NCBI RefSeq assembly: GCF_042654585.1
Contig: NZ_JBHSGR010000014.1
Location: 1 to 64,000, forward strand
Direction: 5' to 3'
Length of the DNA stretch: 64,000 nt
Source of the DNA: Geodermatophilus arenarius
GTDB lineage: Bacteria > Actinomycetota > Actinomycetes > Mycobacteriales > Geodermatophilaceae
This document shows, piece by piece, positions 25,829 through 33,657 of this stretch. The notes under the pieces were generated by a model that was not told the origin of the DNA, did not search any database, and saw only the letters and a list, made by a program, of their open reading frames with translations. Made by a program: the position numbers and the translations under genes. Numbering within the stretch: the stretch's first letter is position 1; each line of letters starts with the position of its first letter.

Positions 25829-25947
25829 CGACACCTGCGGTGCGATCCGGACAGCCACAGTGTGGCCCCGGGGTGTGACAGGAAGCGGACCCCGCCGCGG
25901 TGGCCGCCGGCCGCCGTCCACCAGGGGCCGGGAGCGGGACGGCCTGG

Positions 25948-26145
25948 TCAGCGGGCCAGGAAGTGCACGCCGAGCCAGGCCCACGCGAGGAGCACCGCCA
26001 GCCGGCCGGGGGTCGTGCGCATCGCCGCAGAGAGCGCCTGCGCCAGGGGAGCCGGGGAGCCCCTCCGGCGGGCGGAGACCTCCAGGGACAGGCCGGCGGC
26101 CAGGAGCAGCACCACCGCCGTGACCGACACCGTGGTGCCGGTCAC
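25948..26145 (-). CDS. DUF6186-like single-span membrane protein
   Basis: 65 aa, GTG start overlapping the stop of the upstream membrane protein gene by GTGA. A first hydrophobic helix (VSVTAVVLLLAAGLSLEVSARR) is followed by LAQALSAAMRTTPGRLAVLLAWAWLGVHFLAR, an ending typical of the small DUF6186 proteins of actinobacteria. Function unknown. Its coupling to a four-helix membrane protein suggests a complex. Confidence 0.75.
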   Translation of the reverse strand: MTGTTVSVTAVVLLLAAGLSLEVSARRRGSPAPLAQALSAAMRTTPGRLAVLLAWAWLGVHFLAR

Positions 26146-26549
26146 GACCGCTCCGGAGGAGCCGCGGGCCGGGTCAGCAGCCAGGCCCCGGCCGCCAGCC
26201 AGCCCAGGGTCGCCGCCGCCCGCGCGGCCGGGTGCGCGAGGAGCGGGTCGGCGAGGTCGCTCAGGGCCGGCAGGTCGCCGTCGAGGAGGGTGACCGCCTC
26301 CCACGCCAGGGCCGCGGCCAGCCAGGCGAGCCAGGGCAGGGCCCGGCGGCCGACCCGCGGGGCGCCCGCGCCGGCGTGCGCGGCCAGCCCGGCCGCCGTC
26401 GCCAGCAGGCCGGTGCCGCCGACGGCCAGCAGCGCGCCGGGGGACAGCTCCCCGGACACGGGAACGGCGGCGGTGCACCCGGCGGCCACGACCACGGCCG
26501 CGACCCGGCGGGTGCGGGAGGGGGATCCCACCGGTGCATGCTCGCCCAT
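26142..26549 (-). CDS. Small multi-span membrane protein
   Basis: 135 aa. Four hydrophobic segments: VAAVVVAAGCTAAVPV, LLAVGGTGLLATAAGLAAHA, LPWLAWLAAALAWEAVTLL and AAATLGWLAAGAWLLT. The start MGEHAPVGSPSRTRR is basic, so the N-terminus is likely cytoplasmic. No catalytic motif. Translationally coupled to the downstream DUF6186-like gene. Family not recognised. Confidence 0.75.
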   Translation of the reverse strand: MGEHAPVGSPSRTRRVAAVVVAAGCTAAVPVSGELSPGALLAVGGTGLLATAAGLAAHAGAGAPRVGRRALPWLAWLAAALAWEAVTLLDGDLPALSDLADPLLAHPAARAAATLGWLAAGAWLLTRPAAPPERS

Positions 26550-26567
26550 CCCGGCGCCGGGGGACGC

Positions 26568-26948
26568 TCAGCCGACCACCCAGGTGCCCTTGGCACCGCC
26601 GCCCTGCGAGGCGTTGACCACCAGCTCACCCCCGGTCAGGGACACCCGGGTGAGGCCGCCCGGCAGCAGGGTCGTCTCCTCGCCGGCGCAGGAGGCGTAC
26701 GGCCGGTAGTCCACGTGCCGCGGCACGAGCGCGCCGTCGACGACCGTGGGGTGGGTCGACAGCGCCACCGGCTCCTGGGCGATCCACTCCCCGGGGTCGG
26801 CCAGGACGGCGGCACGGGCGCGCGCGAGCCGGCCGGCGTCCGCCCGCGGGCCGATGAGCACGCCCCAGCCGCCCGAGCCCGAGCGCGGCTCGAGCACCAG
26901 CTCGGGCAGCCGGTGCAGCGCCTCGTCGAGGCCGTCCTCCGGGCTCAC
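26568..26948 (-). CDS. Orphan C-terminal domain of a circularly permuted ATP-grasp protein
   Basis: 126 aa. The sequence GSGGWGVLIGPRADAGRLARARAAVLADPGEWIAQEPVALSTHPT, then LVPRHVDYRPYASCAGEETTLLPGGLTRVSL and ELVVNASQGGGAKGTWVV, is the last quarter of the circularly permuted ATP-grasp type 2 family (DUF404/DUF407). The preceding 350 or so residues of that family are absent. GTG start overlaps the ATP-grasp gene's stop (GTGA), so it is translationally coupled and may still be made. Either a remnant of a deleted gene, or a free-standing domain acting with its neighbour. Confidence 0.75.
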   Translation of the reverse strand: MSPEDGLDEALHRLPELVLEPRSGSGGWGVLIGPRADAGRLARARAAVLADPGEWIAQEPVALSTHPTVVDGALVPRHVDYRPYASCAGEETTLLPGGLTRVSLTGGELVVNASQGGGAKGTWVVG

Positions 26949-27832
26949 GCGGCCGCCGCCGGGCGGTTCGCGGCCGCGCGCTCGGCGACCGCGAGCGCGG
27001 CGCGGGCCACCCACCGGCCCTGCTCGGGGTCGGTGACGTCGAAGCCGAAGGGGGCGTTGGCCTCCAGCGCGAGCAGCCGGCCGTCCGGCTCGACGAGCAC
27101 GTCCACGCCCATCAGCCCGCCGCCGAGCGCGGCGACCATCCGCGAGGCCAGCTGCGCCATCTCCGGCGGCGCCTCGTACACCTTCGGGTACACCGTGCCG
27201 TGGGTGACCAGCGCCCCCTCCTCCCGGGACTTCTCGTAGACCAGGGAGGTGGTGGTGGGCGTGGCGAAGACCCGCGCGCACGCCGGCTCGGCGATCCACT
27301 CCTGCAGCAGCGACGTGCCCCGCCGGTGCCCGCCGGCCGCCTCGTGCTCCCGCCAGCCGGCCTCGACCGCACGGGCGGCGTCGAGGTCGCCGACCAGCTC
27401 GACGTAGCGGGCACCGTCGCCGAGCGAGGGCTTGAGCACCATCCGCCGTCCCGGCATCGGCCACTCCCGGACCCGGGCGAGGTCCCACGCGGCCGGCTGC
27501 GGCACGCCGGCGGCCGCCCACACGGCGTGGGTCACCAGCTTGTCGGCGGAGGCGACCAGGGAGGTGACGGGGTTGAGCAGCGGCACGCCGGCCGCCTCGA
27601 GCAGCGTGGCCAGGGCGAAGGTCGGCGCGTAGGCCACGACCTCCTCGACCAGCACGTGCGCGATCGCCAGGTCGTAGCGGCCCGGTGGCGGGCCGGTGAC
27701 CGGCCAGTCGTCCGGCACCCGGGCCAGCCGCTCGACCTCCGCGCCCTCCGCCTCCAGCGCCCGCACCCACGCGGCCGCGTAGCCGGCGTCCTCGTACCAG
27801 TCCTCGTCGGTGATCACCAGCAGCACGCGCAC
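26945..27832 (-). CDS. RimK-like ATP-grasp ligase
   Basis: 295 aa. MRVLLVITDEDWYEDAGYAAAWVRALEAEG is the N-terminal Rossmann-like part. LVASADKLVTHAVWAAAGVPQP marks the start of the ATP-grasp domain. RMVLKPSLGDGARYVELV is the ATP lid. LLQEWIAEP and LMGVDVLVEPDGRLLALEANAPFGFD hold the Mg2+-binding acidic residues and the final Asn. It should form an acyl phosphate and then an amide or thioester bond; the substrates are unknown. Followed by a coupled orphan ATP-grasp piece. Confidence 0.87.
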   Translation of the reverse strand: MRVLLVITDEDWYEDAGYAAAWVRALEAEGAEVERLARVPDDWPVTGPPPGRYDLAIAHVLVEEVVAYAPTFALATLLEAAGVPLLNPVTSLVASADKLVTHAVWAAAGVPQPAAWDLARVREWPMPGRRMVLKPSLGDGARYVELVGDLDAARAVEAGWREHEAAGGHRRGTSLLQEWIAEPACARVFATPTTTSLVYEKSREEGALVTHGTVYPKVYEAPPEMAQLASRMVAALGGGLMGVDVLVEPDGRLLALEANAPFGFDVTDPEQGRWVARAALAVAERAAANRPAAAA

Positions 27833-27943
27833 GCCGCCCTGGTGCCCGGGCCCCGGGCCCGCCGAACCCCACGGGCCCGGCGCAGCACCGACGCGACGCG
27901 TGGGACAGCGTCAGGACACCGGGCGGTCCTACGGTGCGGACGC

Positions 27944-29899
27944 ATGACGCAGGTGGTGCCGGGGAGCCGGTCCCGGGACGGGCGCTCGGCCGCGGCCCGC
28001 CGGCGGCGCAACACCGCCGAGCTCGCCGGCATCCTGCCGCCGAGCGGGCCCTTCGAGGCATGGCTGGCGGCCGGCGGGGAGCCGGCGCCGGACTTCGCCC
28101 GGCTGCCGGCCCGCACCGGCCTGTGGTCCCCGGTCGAGGGCCTCCCCGGCGGCCGCGCCGGTGCCGCCGGGTGGCCGGCGCGGCGGGCGGTGCTGCGCGC
28201 CCGCTGGCGGCGGTGGCTGACCGGGGACCTCCCGCCTCCACCCCGCCGCACGCCCGCCCGCGTCGACCGGGTGCGCACGGCGGGCGGCGTGGAGGTCCGC
28301 GAGCTCGTCGTCGGCGCGGGCTGGTCGGTGCAGGCGCGGCTGCTGCTGCCCGTGCCCGCGGCGGGCGTGCGCCGCGACGTCCCGGTCTACCTCCTGCAGT
28401 CCGGCCACGGGTCGTGGGCGGAGGCGGCGCTGGCCCGCGGGTGGGGGGCCTGCCTGGTCTCGGCCGCGGACGGCGACGACGACACCGAGGACGTGGAGCG
28501 GGCCTTCCCCTCGGTGGTCGCCGGCCGGCTGGCCTGGCGGGCGTGGGCGCTGTCCCGGGTCCTCGACGCGCTGCAGGACCAGGCCGGCGTGGACGCCCGC
28601 CGGGTGCTCGTCGGCGGGCACAGCCGCAACGGCAAGACCGCGCTGCTCGCCGCCGCGTTCGACGACCGCTTCGCCGGCGTCGTGTCCAGCTCCAGCGGCG
28701 TGCTGGGCGCCATCCCCGCCCGGCTGTGCACCGACCGGCACTTCGGCGAGGGGGTGGAGCTGCTCACCCGGCACTACCCGGGCTGGTTCCACCCGCGGCT
28801 GCGCTGGTTCGCCGGGCGGGAGCACCGGCTGCCCACCGACGCGCACGAGCTGCTCGCGCTGGCTGCCCCGCGCCCGGTGCTGGTGTCGGTGGCGGTCGAG
28901 GACCCGGTCGAGCGCGTCCCGGCCGCCCGCGCCGCGGTGGACGCCGCGCGGGAGGCCCACGCGCTGCTCGGCCGGCCCGACGCGCTGGAGCTGGTGCTGC
29001 GCCCGGGCGGGCACCGGGCGGACGGGTCCGCGGTGGCCGCCCAGCTGGACTGGGCGCAGGCGGCGCTCGGCGGCGCACCCCGCCGTCCCGGGCGCGCGCC
29101 GGGAGCGCCGTCACCGGTCCCGTGGCCGGCCGACCGCGTGCGCCCGGGGCCACGCCCGTTCCGCGGCGAGGAGCTGCGAGCCGCCGTCCGCGCCGCACTC
29201 GGCCCGGCCGGGACCGCCGCCGGCGGGGCGGGGGAGGAGGACCTGCGGACCCCGGACGGCGTCGCGGTCACCCTCCTGCGCCCGCCGGACGGGGGGAGGA
29301 GCCGCGGGCTGGTGCTCTGGCTCGGCCCGCCGTGCGCCGCGACCGGGTGGCGGGCCGGGTACGAGCAGGCCGAGCCGCTGCCCGCGCTGCTGGCCGCGGC
29401 CGGCTGGGCCGTCGCCTGCCACGACCCGGTCGGCAGCGGCTCGCGGCACGGCGAGCACCCCGGGCCGGACTCCTCCCCGCTGGGCCGGATGACCGCCGAC
29501 GCGGCCGCGGTGGCCGCCGTCGCCGCGGCGGCCACCGGGCACGACCGGGCCTGGGTCGCCGCCTACGGCACCGGGGCGCTGGTGGCGCTGCACCTGTCCG
29601 CCCTGGGGGACGTGCCGCCGGCCGGGATGGTGCTCACCGCCCCGAGCTGCGGGGAGCCGCTGCTGCGCGCCCGGCCCGGGTACACGCTCGCGGACCTGCT
29701 CGCGACGACGGCGGACCGCCCCGCGGTGGTGCTCGACCCCGCCTGGGACCCCGAGGCGCCGGCCGGCGCGGTGGCCGCCGCCTGCCGGGCCGCCGGGGTG
29801 CCGCGGGTGCCGCTGGCCGACTGGCACCGGCTGTCGGCCGCCACCCGGGCGGCGATGGTCGACTGGCTGGACCGGCAGGGTCCCCGGCAGGCTCCGTGA
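27944..29899 (+). CDS. Double alpha/beta-hydrolase protein (CE15-like first domain)
   Basis: 651 aa, two hydrolase-like halves. Half one (about 60-380) has the nucleophile elbow VLVGGHSRNGKTALLAAAF; H-S-R-N-G-K recalls glucuronoyl-esterase-type (CE15) and related bacterial esterases, and PGGHRADGS may give the catalytic His. Half two (about 400-640) has AAAGWAVACHDPVGSGSRHGEHPG, but the elbow reads VAAYGTGALVAL: no Ser between the glycines, so it is probably inactive. No signal peptide, so likely cytosolic. A TACGGT -10-like element 13 bases before the ATG suggests a leaderless or nearly leaderless transcript. Substrate unknown. Confidence 0.82.
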   Translation: MTQVVPGSRSRDGRSAAARRRRNTAELAGILPPSGPFEAWLAAGGEPAPDFARLPARTGLWSPVEGLPGGRAGAAGWPARRAVLRARWRRWLTGDLPPPPRRTPARVDRVRTAGGVEVRELVVGAGWSVQARLLLPVPAAGVRRDVPVYLLQSGHGSWAEAALARGWGACLVSAADGDDDTEDVERAFPSVVAGRLAWRAWALSRVLDALQDQAGVDARRVLVGGHSRNGKTALLAAAFDDRFAGVVSSSSGVLGAIPARLCTDRHFGEGVELLTRHYPGWFHPRLRWFAGREHRLPTDAHELLALAAPRPVLVSVAVEDPVERVPAARAAVDAAREAHALLGRPDALELVLRPGGHRADGSAVAAQLDWAQAALGGAPRRPGRAPGAPSPVPWPADRVRPGPRPFRGEELRAAVRAALGPAGTAAGGAGEEDLRTPDGVAVTLLRPPDGGRSRGLVLWLGPPCAATGWRAGYEQAEPLPALLAAAGWAVACHDPVGSGSRHGEHPGPDSSPLGRMTADAAAVAAVAAAATGHDRAWVAAYGTGALVALHLSALGDVPPAGMVLTAPSCGEPLLRARPGYTLADLLATTADRPAVVLDPAWDPEAPAGAVAAACRAAGVPRVPLADWHRLSAATRAAMVDWLDRQGPRQAP

Positions 29900-29935
29900 G
29901 CACGGTCCGCTGACCCGCCGCCGAGGAGGCACCCC

Positions 29936-30337
29936 GTGATCGACGACGTCGTCGCCCGCTGGCACCGCTACATGGAGAGCAAGGCGCCGGACGCCCTGGA
30001 CGAGCTGCTCGCCGACGACGTCGTCTTCTACTCGCCGGTGGTGTTCACGCCGCAGGAGGGCAGGGCGATCACCACGCGGTACCTCCAGGCGGCGGCCGAC
30101 GCCCTCGCCGGCGACGGTCCCGACGGGGCGTTCCGGTACACCAAGCAGGTCGTCGCGGGCGACACCGCGGTGCTGGAGTTCGAGACGAGCGTGCAGGGCA
30201 GGTACGTCAACGGGGTCGACATCGTGCGCTGCGACGACGCCGGGCGGATCGTCGAGTTCCGCGTGATGATCCGCCCGCTGCAGGCGATCCAGGCCGTCCA
30301 CGAGCAGATGGGCAGGCGCCTGACCGCCGGCTCCTGA
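29936..30337 (+). CDS. SnoaL/NTF2-like domain protein
   Basis: 133 aa, a single NTF2-like fold: WHRYMESKAPDALDELLADDVVFYSPVVFTPQEGR, then ITTRYLQAAADAL, then DTAVLEFETSVQGRYVNGVDIVRCDDAGRIVEFRVMIRPLQAI. Family members are small isomerases, hydrolases or binding proteins. GTG start with GAGGAGG. It ends in VRPLQAI-type strands usual for the family. A hairpin follows it. Role unknown. Confidence 0.85.
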   Translation: MIDDVVARWHRYMESKAPDALDELLADDVVFYSPVVFTPQEGRAITTRYLQAAADALAGDGPDGAFRYTKQVVAGDTAVLEFETSVQGRYVNGVDIVRCDDAGRIVEFRVMIRPLQAIQAVHEQMGRRLTAGS

Positions 30338-30341
30338 CGGT

Positions 30342-30357
30342 CGCCCCGCGCGGGGCG
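30342..30357. terminator. Short palindrome after the SnoaL-like gene
   Basis: CGCCCCGCGCGGGGCG is a 16-bp perfect palindrome just after the stop at 30337, between the SnoaL-like and crp-like genes. The minimal loop makes it a weak terminator candidate. Confidence 0.4.
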
Positions 30358-30405
30358 CCCGGTGCGGCCGTGGATCCGCCCGCCCCGGGGACCTACCGTG
30401 CGGGG

Positions 30406-31098
30406 GTGGACGGCGTCCTGGCTGCCCTCGCTGCGTCGAAGCTCGCCCGCCTCCCCGCCCCCGCCCAGCAGCGGCTGCTCACGGGGGCGCGTCTCGTCCG
30501 CGTGCCGACCGGTTCGGTGATCCACCGGGAGGGCGAGACGGCCGAGCTGCTGGAACTGGTGGTGGACGGTCTCGTCCGCGTGTTCGTCACGGCGCCGGAC
30601 GGACGCAGCCTGACCGTGCGGTACGCCCGTCGCGGAGCGCTCGTCGGCGTCGTGTCGATGTACGGGGCCGACTTCCGCCTGCCCGCGGGGATCCAGGCGG
30701 TGGTCGACTCCGAGGTGCTGCGTCTGTCGCCCGACGTCGTGCGCCGCGCCGCCGCCCAGGACCCGCAGGTGGCCGACGCGCTCCTGCGCGAGATGGCCGA
30801 GCGGGCGCTCAGCTTCATCTCCGAGATCCCCGGCAGCGCCTTCACCACCGTGCGGCAACGGGTCGCCCGGCACCTCCTGGACCTGGCGTCCCAGGGGTCC
30901 CGGACCGCCGGGGGGACGCGGCCGGTGCTCACGGTCCCCGTGAGCCAGCAGGCGCTCGCCGATGCGGTGGGCAGCGTCCGTGAGGTGGTGGTGCGGGTGC
31001 TGAGGGAGCTCCGCGAGGCCGGGGTGATCGCCACGCACCGGGACCACATCGACGTCCTCGACCCCGTCCGGCTGAGCCGGGAGCAGGGTGGAACCTAG
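30406..31098 (+). CDS. Crp/Fnr family transcriptional regulator
   Basis: 230 aa. Cyclic-nucleotide-binding-like barrel (about 15-130: VPTGSVIHREGETAELLELVVDGLVRVF, DGRSLTVRYARRGALVGVV). The cAMP-binding R-S-A-type phosphate cassette is not evident, so the effector is unclear. The C-terminal winged helix carries TVPVSQQALADAVGSVREVVVRVLRELREAGVI. The GTG at 30406 is chosen because family homology begins there; a GTG at 30370 would add 12 residues. The flavin oxidase gene starts 39 bp downstream and is its probable target or co-transcript. Confidence 0.88.
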   Translation: MDGVLAALAASKLARLPAPAQQRLLTGARLVRVPTGSVIHREGETAELLELVVDGLVRVFVTAPDGRSLTVRYARRGALVGVVSMYGADFRLPAGIQAVVDSEVLRLSPDVVRRAAAQDPQVADALLREMAERALSFISEIPGSAFTTVRQRVARHLLDLASQGSRTAGGTRPVLTVPVSQQALADAVGSVREVVVRVLRELREAGVIATHRDHIDVLDPVRLSREQGGT

Positions 31099-31137
31099 GT
31101 CCCTGTCGCGCCCGCCCGTCGTCCCGACACTTCTCCC

Positions 31138-32562
31138 ATGACCACCACGACGGATCCCGGGGGCGTCCGGTCCACGGCCGCCCCGGTCAGCGACACCGCC
31201 GTCGCCGGCCTCCGTGCCGCGCTGCGGGGCGAGGTCCTCACCGCTGCGGACGCCGGGTACGACGAGCACCGCAGGCTCTGGAACGGGTCGATCGACGGCC
31301 GGCCCGCCGTCATCGCCCGGTGCACGGGCGCGGACGACGTCCGCGCCGCCATCCGGTTCGGCCGCGACGAGCAGCTGCCCATCGCCGTCCGCAGCGGAGG
31401 GCACAGCTTCCCGGGGCTGTCCACCTGCGACGGCGGCCTGGTGATCGACCTCCGGCGGATGAACCGCGTCCGGCTGGATCCGGACTCCCGGGTGGCGGCC
31501 GTCCAGGCGGGGGTGCTGCTGGGGGAGCTGGACGAGCGGACCCAGGAGCACGGCCTGGTGGTGCCGGCCGGCATCGTCTCGCACACCGGGCTGGCCGGGC
31601 TGACCCTCGGGGGTGGCATCGGCTGGGTCATGCGCAGGGACGGCCTCACCGTCGACTCCCTGCTGTCCGCGGACGTGGTGACCGCCGACGGCGAGGTCGT
31701 CCGGGCCGGCGAGGACGAGAACGCGGACCTGTTCTGGGGGTTGCGCGGCGGCGGCGGCAACTTCGGGGTGGTCACCGGGTTCCGGTTCCGCATGCACCCC
31801 CTGGGGCCGCAGGTGATGGCCGGGGCGACCTTCTGGTCGACGGACGACGCCGAGCGGGTCCTGCGCTTCTACCGGGACTGGGTGGCCGAGGGGCCCGACG
31901 AGTTGATGACGATCGTCGTCCAGCGGCTCGCCCCGGCCCTGCCGGTGGTCCCGCCGGAGCTGGTCGGCCGGCCGGTGGTGGCGGTGGCGGCCTGCTACGC
32001 GGGCGACGTCGACGAGGGGCAGCGGGTCCTGGCGCCGATGCGGGGCTTCGGGACGCCGGTGCTGGACGTCGTGTCGCCGAAGCCGTTCGTGGCGCACCAG
32101 AAGATGTTCGACCCCTCGTTCCGGCACGGCTGCTGGTACTCCGTCCGCTCCTGCGACGTGGCGCGGCTCAGCGACGACGTGATCGACGTCGTCGTGGAGT
32201 TCGGCCGCCGGATCACCTCGCCGCTCAGCAGCGTGGCGTTGTGGCAGATGGGCGGGGCGGTCGCCCGGGTCCCGGACGACGCCACCGCCTTCAACGGCCG
32301 GTCCGCCGGGTTCACCTTCAACATCAACGGCAACACCGCCGGCCCGGACGGCTTCGAGGAGCAGCGCCAGTGGGCGCGCGACTACTGGACGGCCCTGGCC
32401 CCGTTCCACACCGGCGTCTACGTCAACTTCCTCATGGAGGAGGGGCAGGCCCGGGTGAGGCAGGCCTACGGGGAGACCAAGCTCCGGCGACTGACCGCGC
32501 TCAAGCGGCAGTACGACCCGACGAACCTGTTCCGGCGCAACCAGAACATCGCCCCGGGATGA
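31138..32562 (+). CDS. FAD-binding oxidase of the berberine bridge enzyme (BBE) family
   Basis: 474 aa. PCMH-type FAD domain: PIAVRSGGHSFPGLSTCDGGLVIDLRRMNRV, with the His near residue 89 for covalent 8-alpha attachment. The second covalent site (Cys) is absent, as LTLGGGIGWVMRRDGLTVDSL lacks it, so mono-covalent FAD is expected. C-terminal BBE motif YDPTNLFRRNQNIAP. These enzymes oxidise sugars or other alcohols with O2. Cytosolic (no signal). It follows a Crp/Fnr-type regulator on the same strand. Confidence 0.92.
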   Translation: MTTTTDPGGVRSTAAPVSDTAVAGLRAALRGEVLTAADAGYDEHRRLWNGSIDGRPAVIARCTGADDVRAAIRFGRDEQLPIAVRSGGHSFPGLSTCDGGLVIDLRRMNRVRLDPDSRVAAVQAGVLLGELDERTQEHGLVVPAGIVSHTGLAGLTLGGGIGWVMRRDGLTVDSLLSADVVTADGEVVRAGEDENADLFWGLRGGGGNFGVVTGFRFRMHPLGPQVMAGATFWSTDDAERVLRFYRDWVAEGPDELMTIVVQRLAPALPVVPPELVGRPVVAVAACYAGDVDEGQRVLAPMRGFGTPVLDVVSPKPFVAHQKMFDPSFRHGCWYSVRSCDVARLSDDVIDVVVEFGRRITSPLSSVALWQMGGAVARVPDDATAFNGRSAGFTFNINGNTAGPDGFEEQRQWARDYWTALAPFHTGVYVNFLMEEGQARVRQAYGETKLRRLTALKRQYDPTNLFRRNQNIAPG

Positions 32563-32637
32563 GGTGGAGGGCGGCGCCCCGGGCGCTGGAGCGGTCGCGC
32601 ACACACGCCGGGCCTCCTGCCCGGGGACCGGTGACGG

Positions 32638-32659
32638 CGCGGGCGGGGTCCTGCCCGCG
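32638..32659. terminator. Hairpin between convergent genes
   Basis: A 7-bp stem CGCGGGC (32638-32644)/GCCCGCG (32653-32659) with an 8-base loop, between the BBE-type oxidase and the convergent 47-aa gene. Possible bidirectional terminator. Confidence 0.4.
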
Positions 32660-32667
32660 GAGGTCGG

Positions 32668-32811
32668 TCAGGCCTTGGCCTTCCGCGGGCGCATCAGCCG
32701 CTCCATCTCCCTGGCGGCCCGCTGCTTCTCCTTGCGCTCGTCGCGCTTGGCCTTGACGGCCTTGCCCGACCTCTTCGTCGCGTGGTCGTCGTGGGGCGAC
32801 TTGTCGGCCAT
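32668..32811 (-). CDS. Very basic 47-aa protein
   Basis: 47 aa: starts MADKSPHDDHATKRSGKAVKAK, then RDERKEKQRAAREMERL and ends in KAKA. ATG preceded by GAGGGAGC. Almost entirely charged, probably one long helix or disordered; nucleic-acid binding is plausible by charge alone. Similar small Lys/Arg/Glu-rich proteins occur in many actinobacteria. Function unknown. Confidence 0.65.
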   Translation of the reverse strand: MADKSPHDDHATKRSGKAVKAKRDERKEKQRAAREMERLMRPRKAKA

Positions 32812-33040
32812 CGGAGTGCTCCCTCGTCGACGGCAGGACCTCCTTGCTACATCCGGTCGCCCGGTCGCGCCAGGGAGTCCGGCGCGTCCGCTCGACCCGG
32901 GACGGGACTCCGCCCGGCCGGGACACGACCCCACCCGGAGACGCCGACGCCGGTCCACCCCGCCGCTCGCGAGCCCGCCCGCGACGGTGCCGGACCTCCG
33001 TGGCGCCGCCTGCCGCGTCCTCCACGGCGCCCGGCACGGC

Positions 33041-33355
33041 TCAGCGCGGCCAGCGCACCTCGATCCGGGTGACGGAGACCTCGATCCACGACCCGGTGGG
33101 ACGCGTCGACAGCGCCTCCCGAGCCGCCTGCTCCAGCACGTGGCGTGCCGCCTCGGCGGCCCGTGCGGTGACGGCCGCCGCGACCGCGAGCGCCGAGGCG
33201 GTGACCAGGGACCCTGCGGTCGTGCCGCGTGACAGCGCCGGGAGCAGGGACCGCACCGCGGCCGGCACCGTGCCCAGCGGCGCACGGCGCCGGGGCACCC
33301 GGCTGCCGTCCGCCCGGTAGATCTCGCTCGGCTCGATCGGCTGCTGCCCGGCCAC
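33041..33355 (-). CDS. Small hypothetical protein
   Basis: 104 aa from a GTG preceded by AAGGGG. An N-terminal basic stretch (IYRADGSRVPRRRAPLG) is followed by a long Ala-rich helix (SLVTASALAVAAAVTARAAEAARHVLEQAAREAL) and a final strand WIEVSVTRIEVRWPR. The helix is amphipathic rather than a clear membrane span. Not recognised. Confidence 0.6.
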   Translation of the reverse strand: MAGQQPIEPSEIYRADGSRVPRRRAPLGTVPAAVRSLLPALSRGTTAGSLVTASALAVAAAVTARAAEAARHVLEQAAREALSTRPTGSWIEVSVTRIEVRWPR

Positions 33356-33532
33356 GGCGCCACCCCTTCCGTCCCCGACGCCCGATCCTCCCACCGGGCG
33401 CTCCCCGCGACGAGCGGTCCCGTGCGCGGAGCGGACGGCACGTCCACGGGACGGTGCGCCGCCCCCGGCACCGCCCGAGCTCGCGGGGACGGAAGACGTC
33501 CCGATCGCGCAGTGGATCCCTACGCTGGTGTC

Positions 33533-33652
33533 GTGGGCAACATCGGCAAGGAAGTCCGCCGCATCGAGGTCCTGCCCGTGCCCGAGCCGCCCCTCGAGCC
33601 GGTCTCCCCGGAGCGACCCCAGCCGCCCCGGGATCCCTCGCCCGTGGAGTAG
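33533..33652 (+). CDS. Small Pro-rich protein
   Basis: 39 aa: a short start VGNIGKEVRRIEVLPVPEP, then a Pro/Glu-rich tail ending in PSPVE. I recall similar short proteins in Geodermatophilaceae; function unknown. The GTG sits 7 bases after TACGCT, so a leaderless transcript is likely. A GTG at 33512 in the same frame is also possible. It ends 5 bp before the next gene, so the two form an operon. Confidence 0.6.
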   Translation: MGNIGKEVRRIEVLPVPEPPLEPVSPERPQPPRDPSPVE

Positions 33653-33657
33653 CAGCG

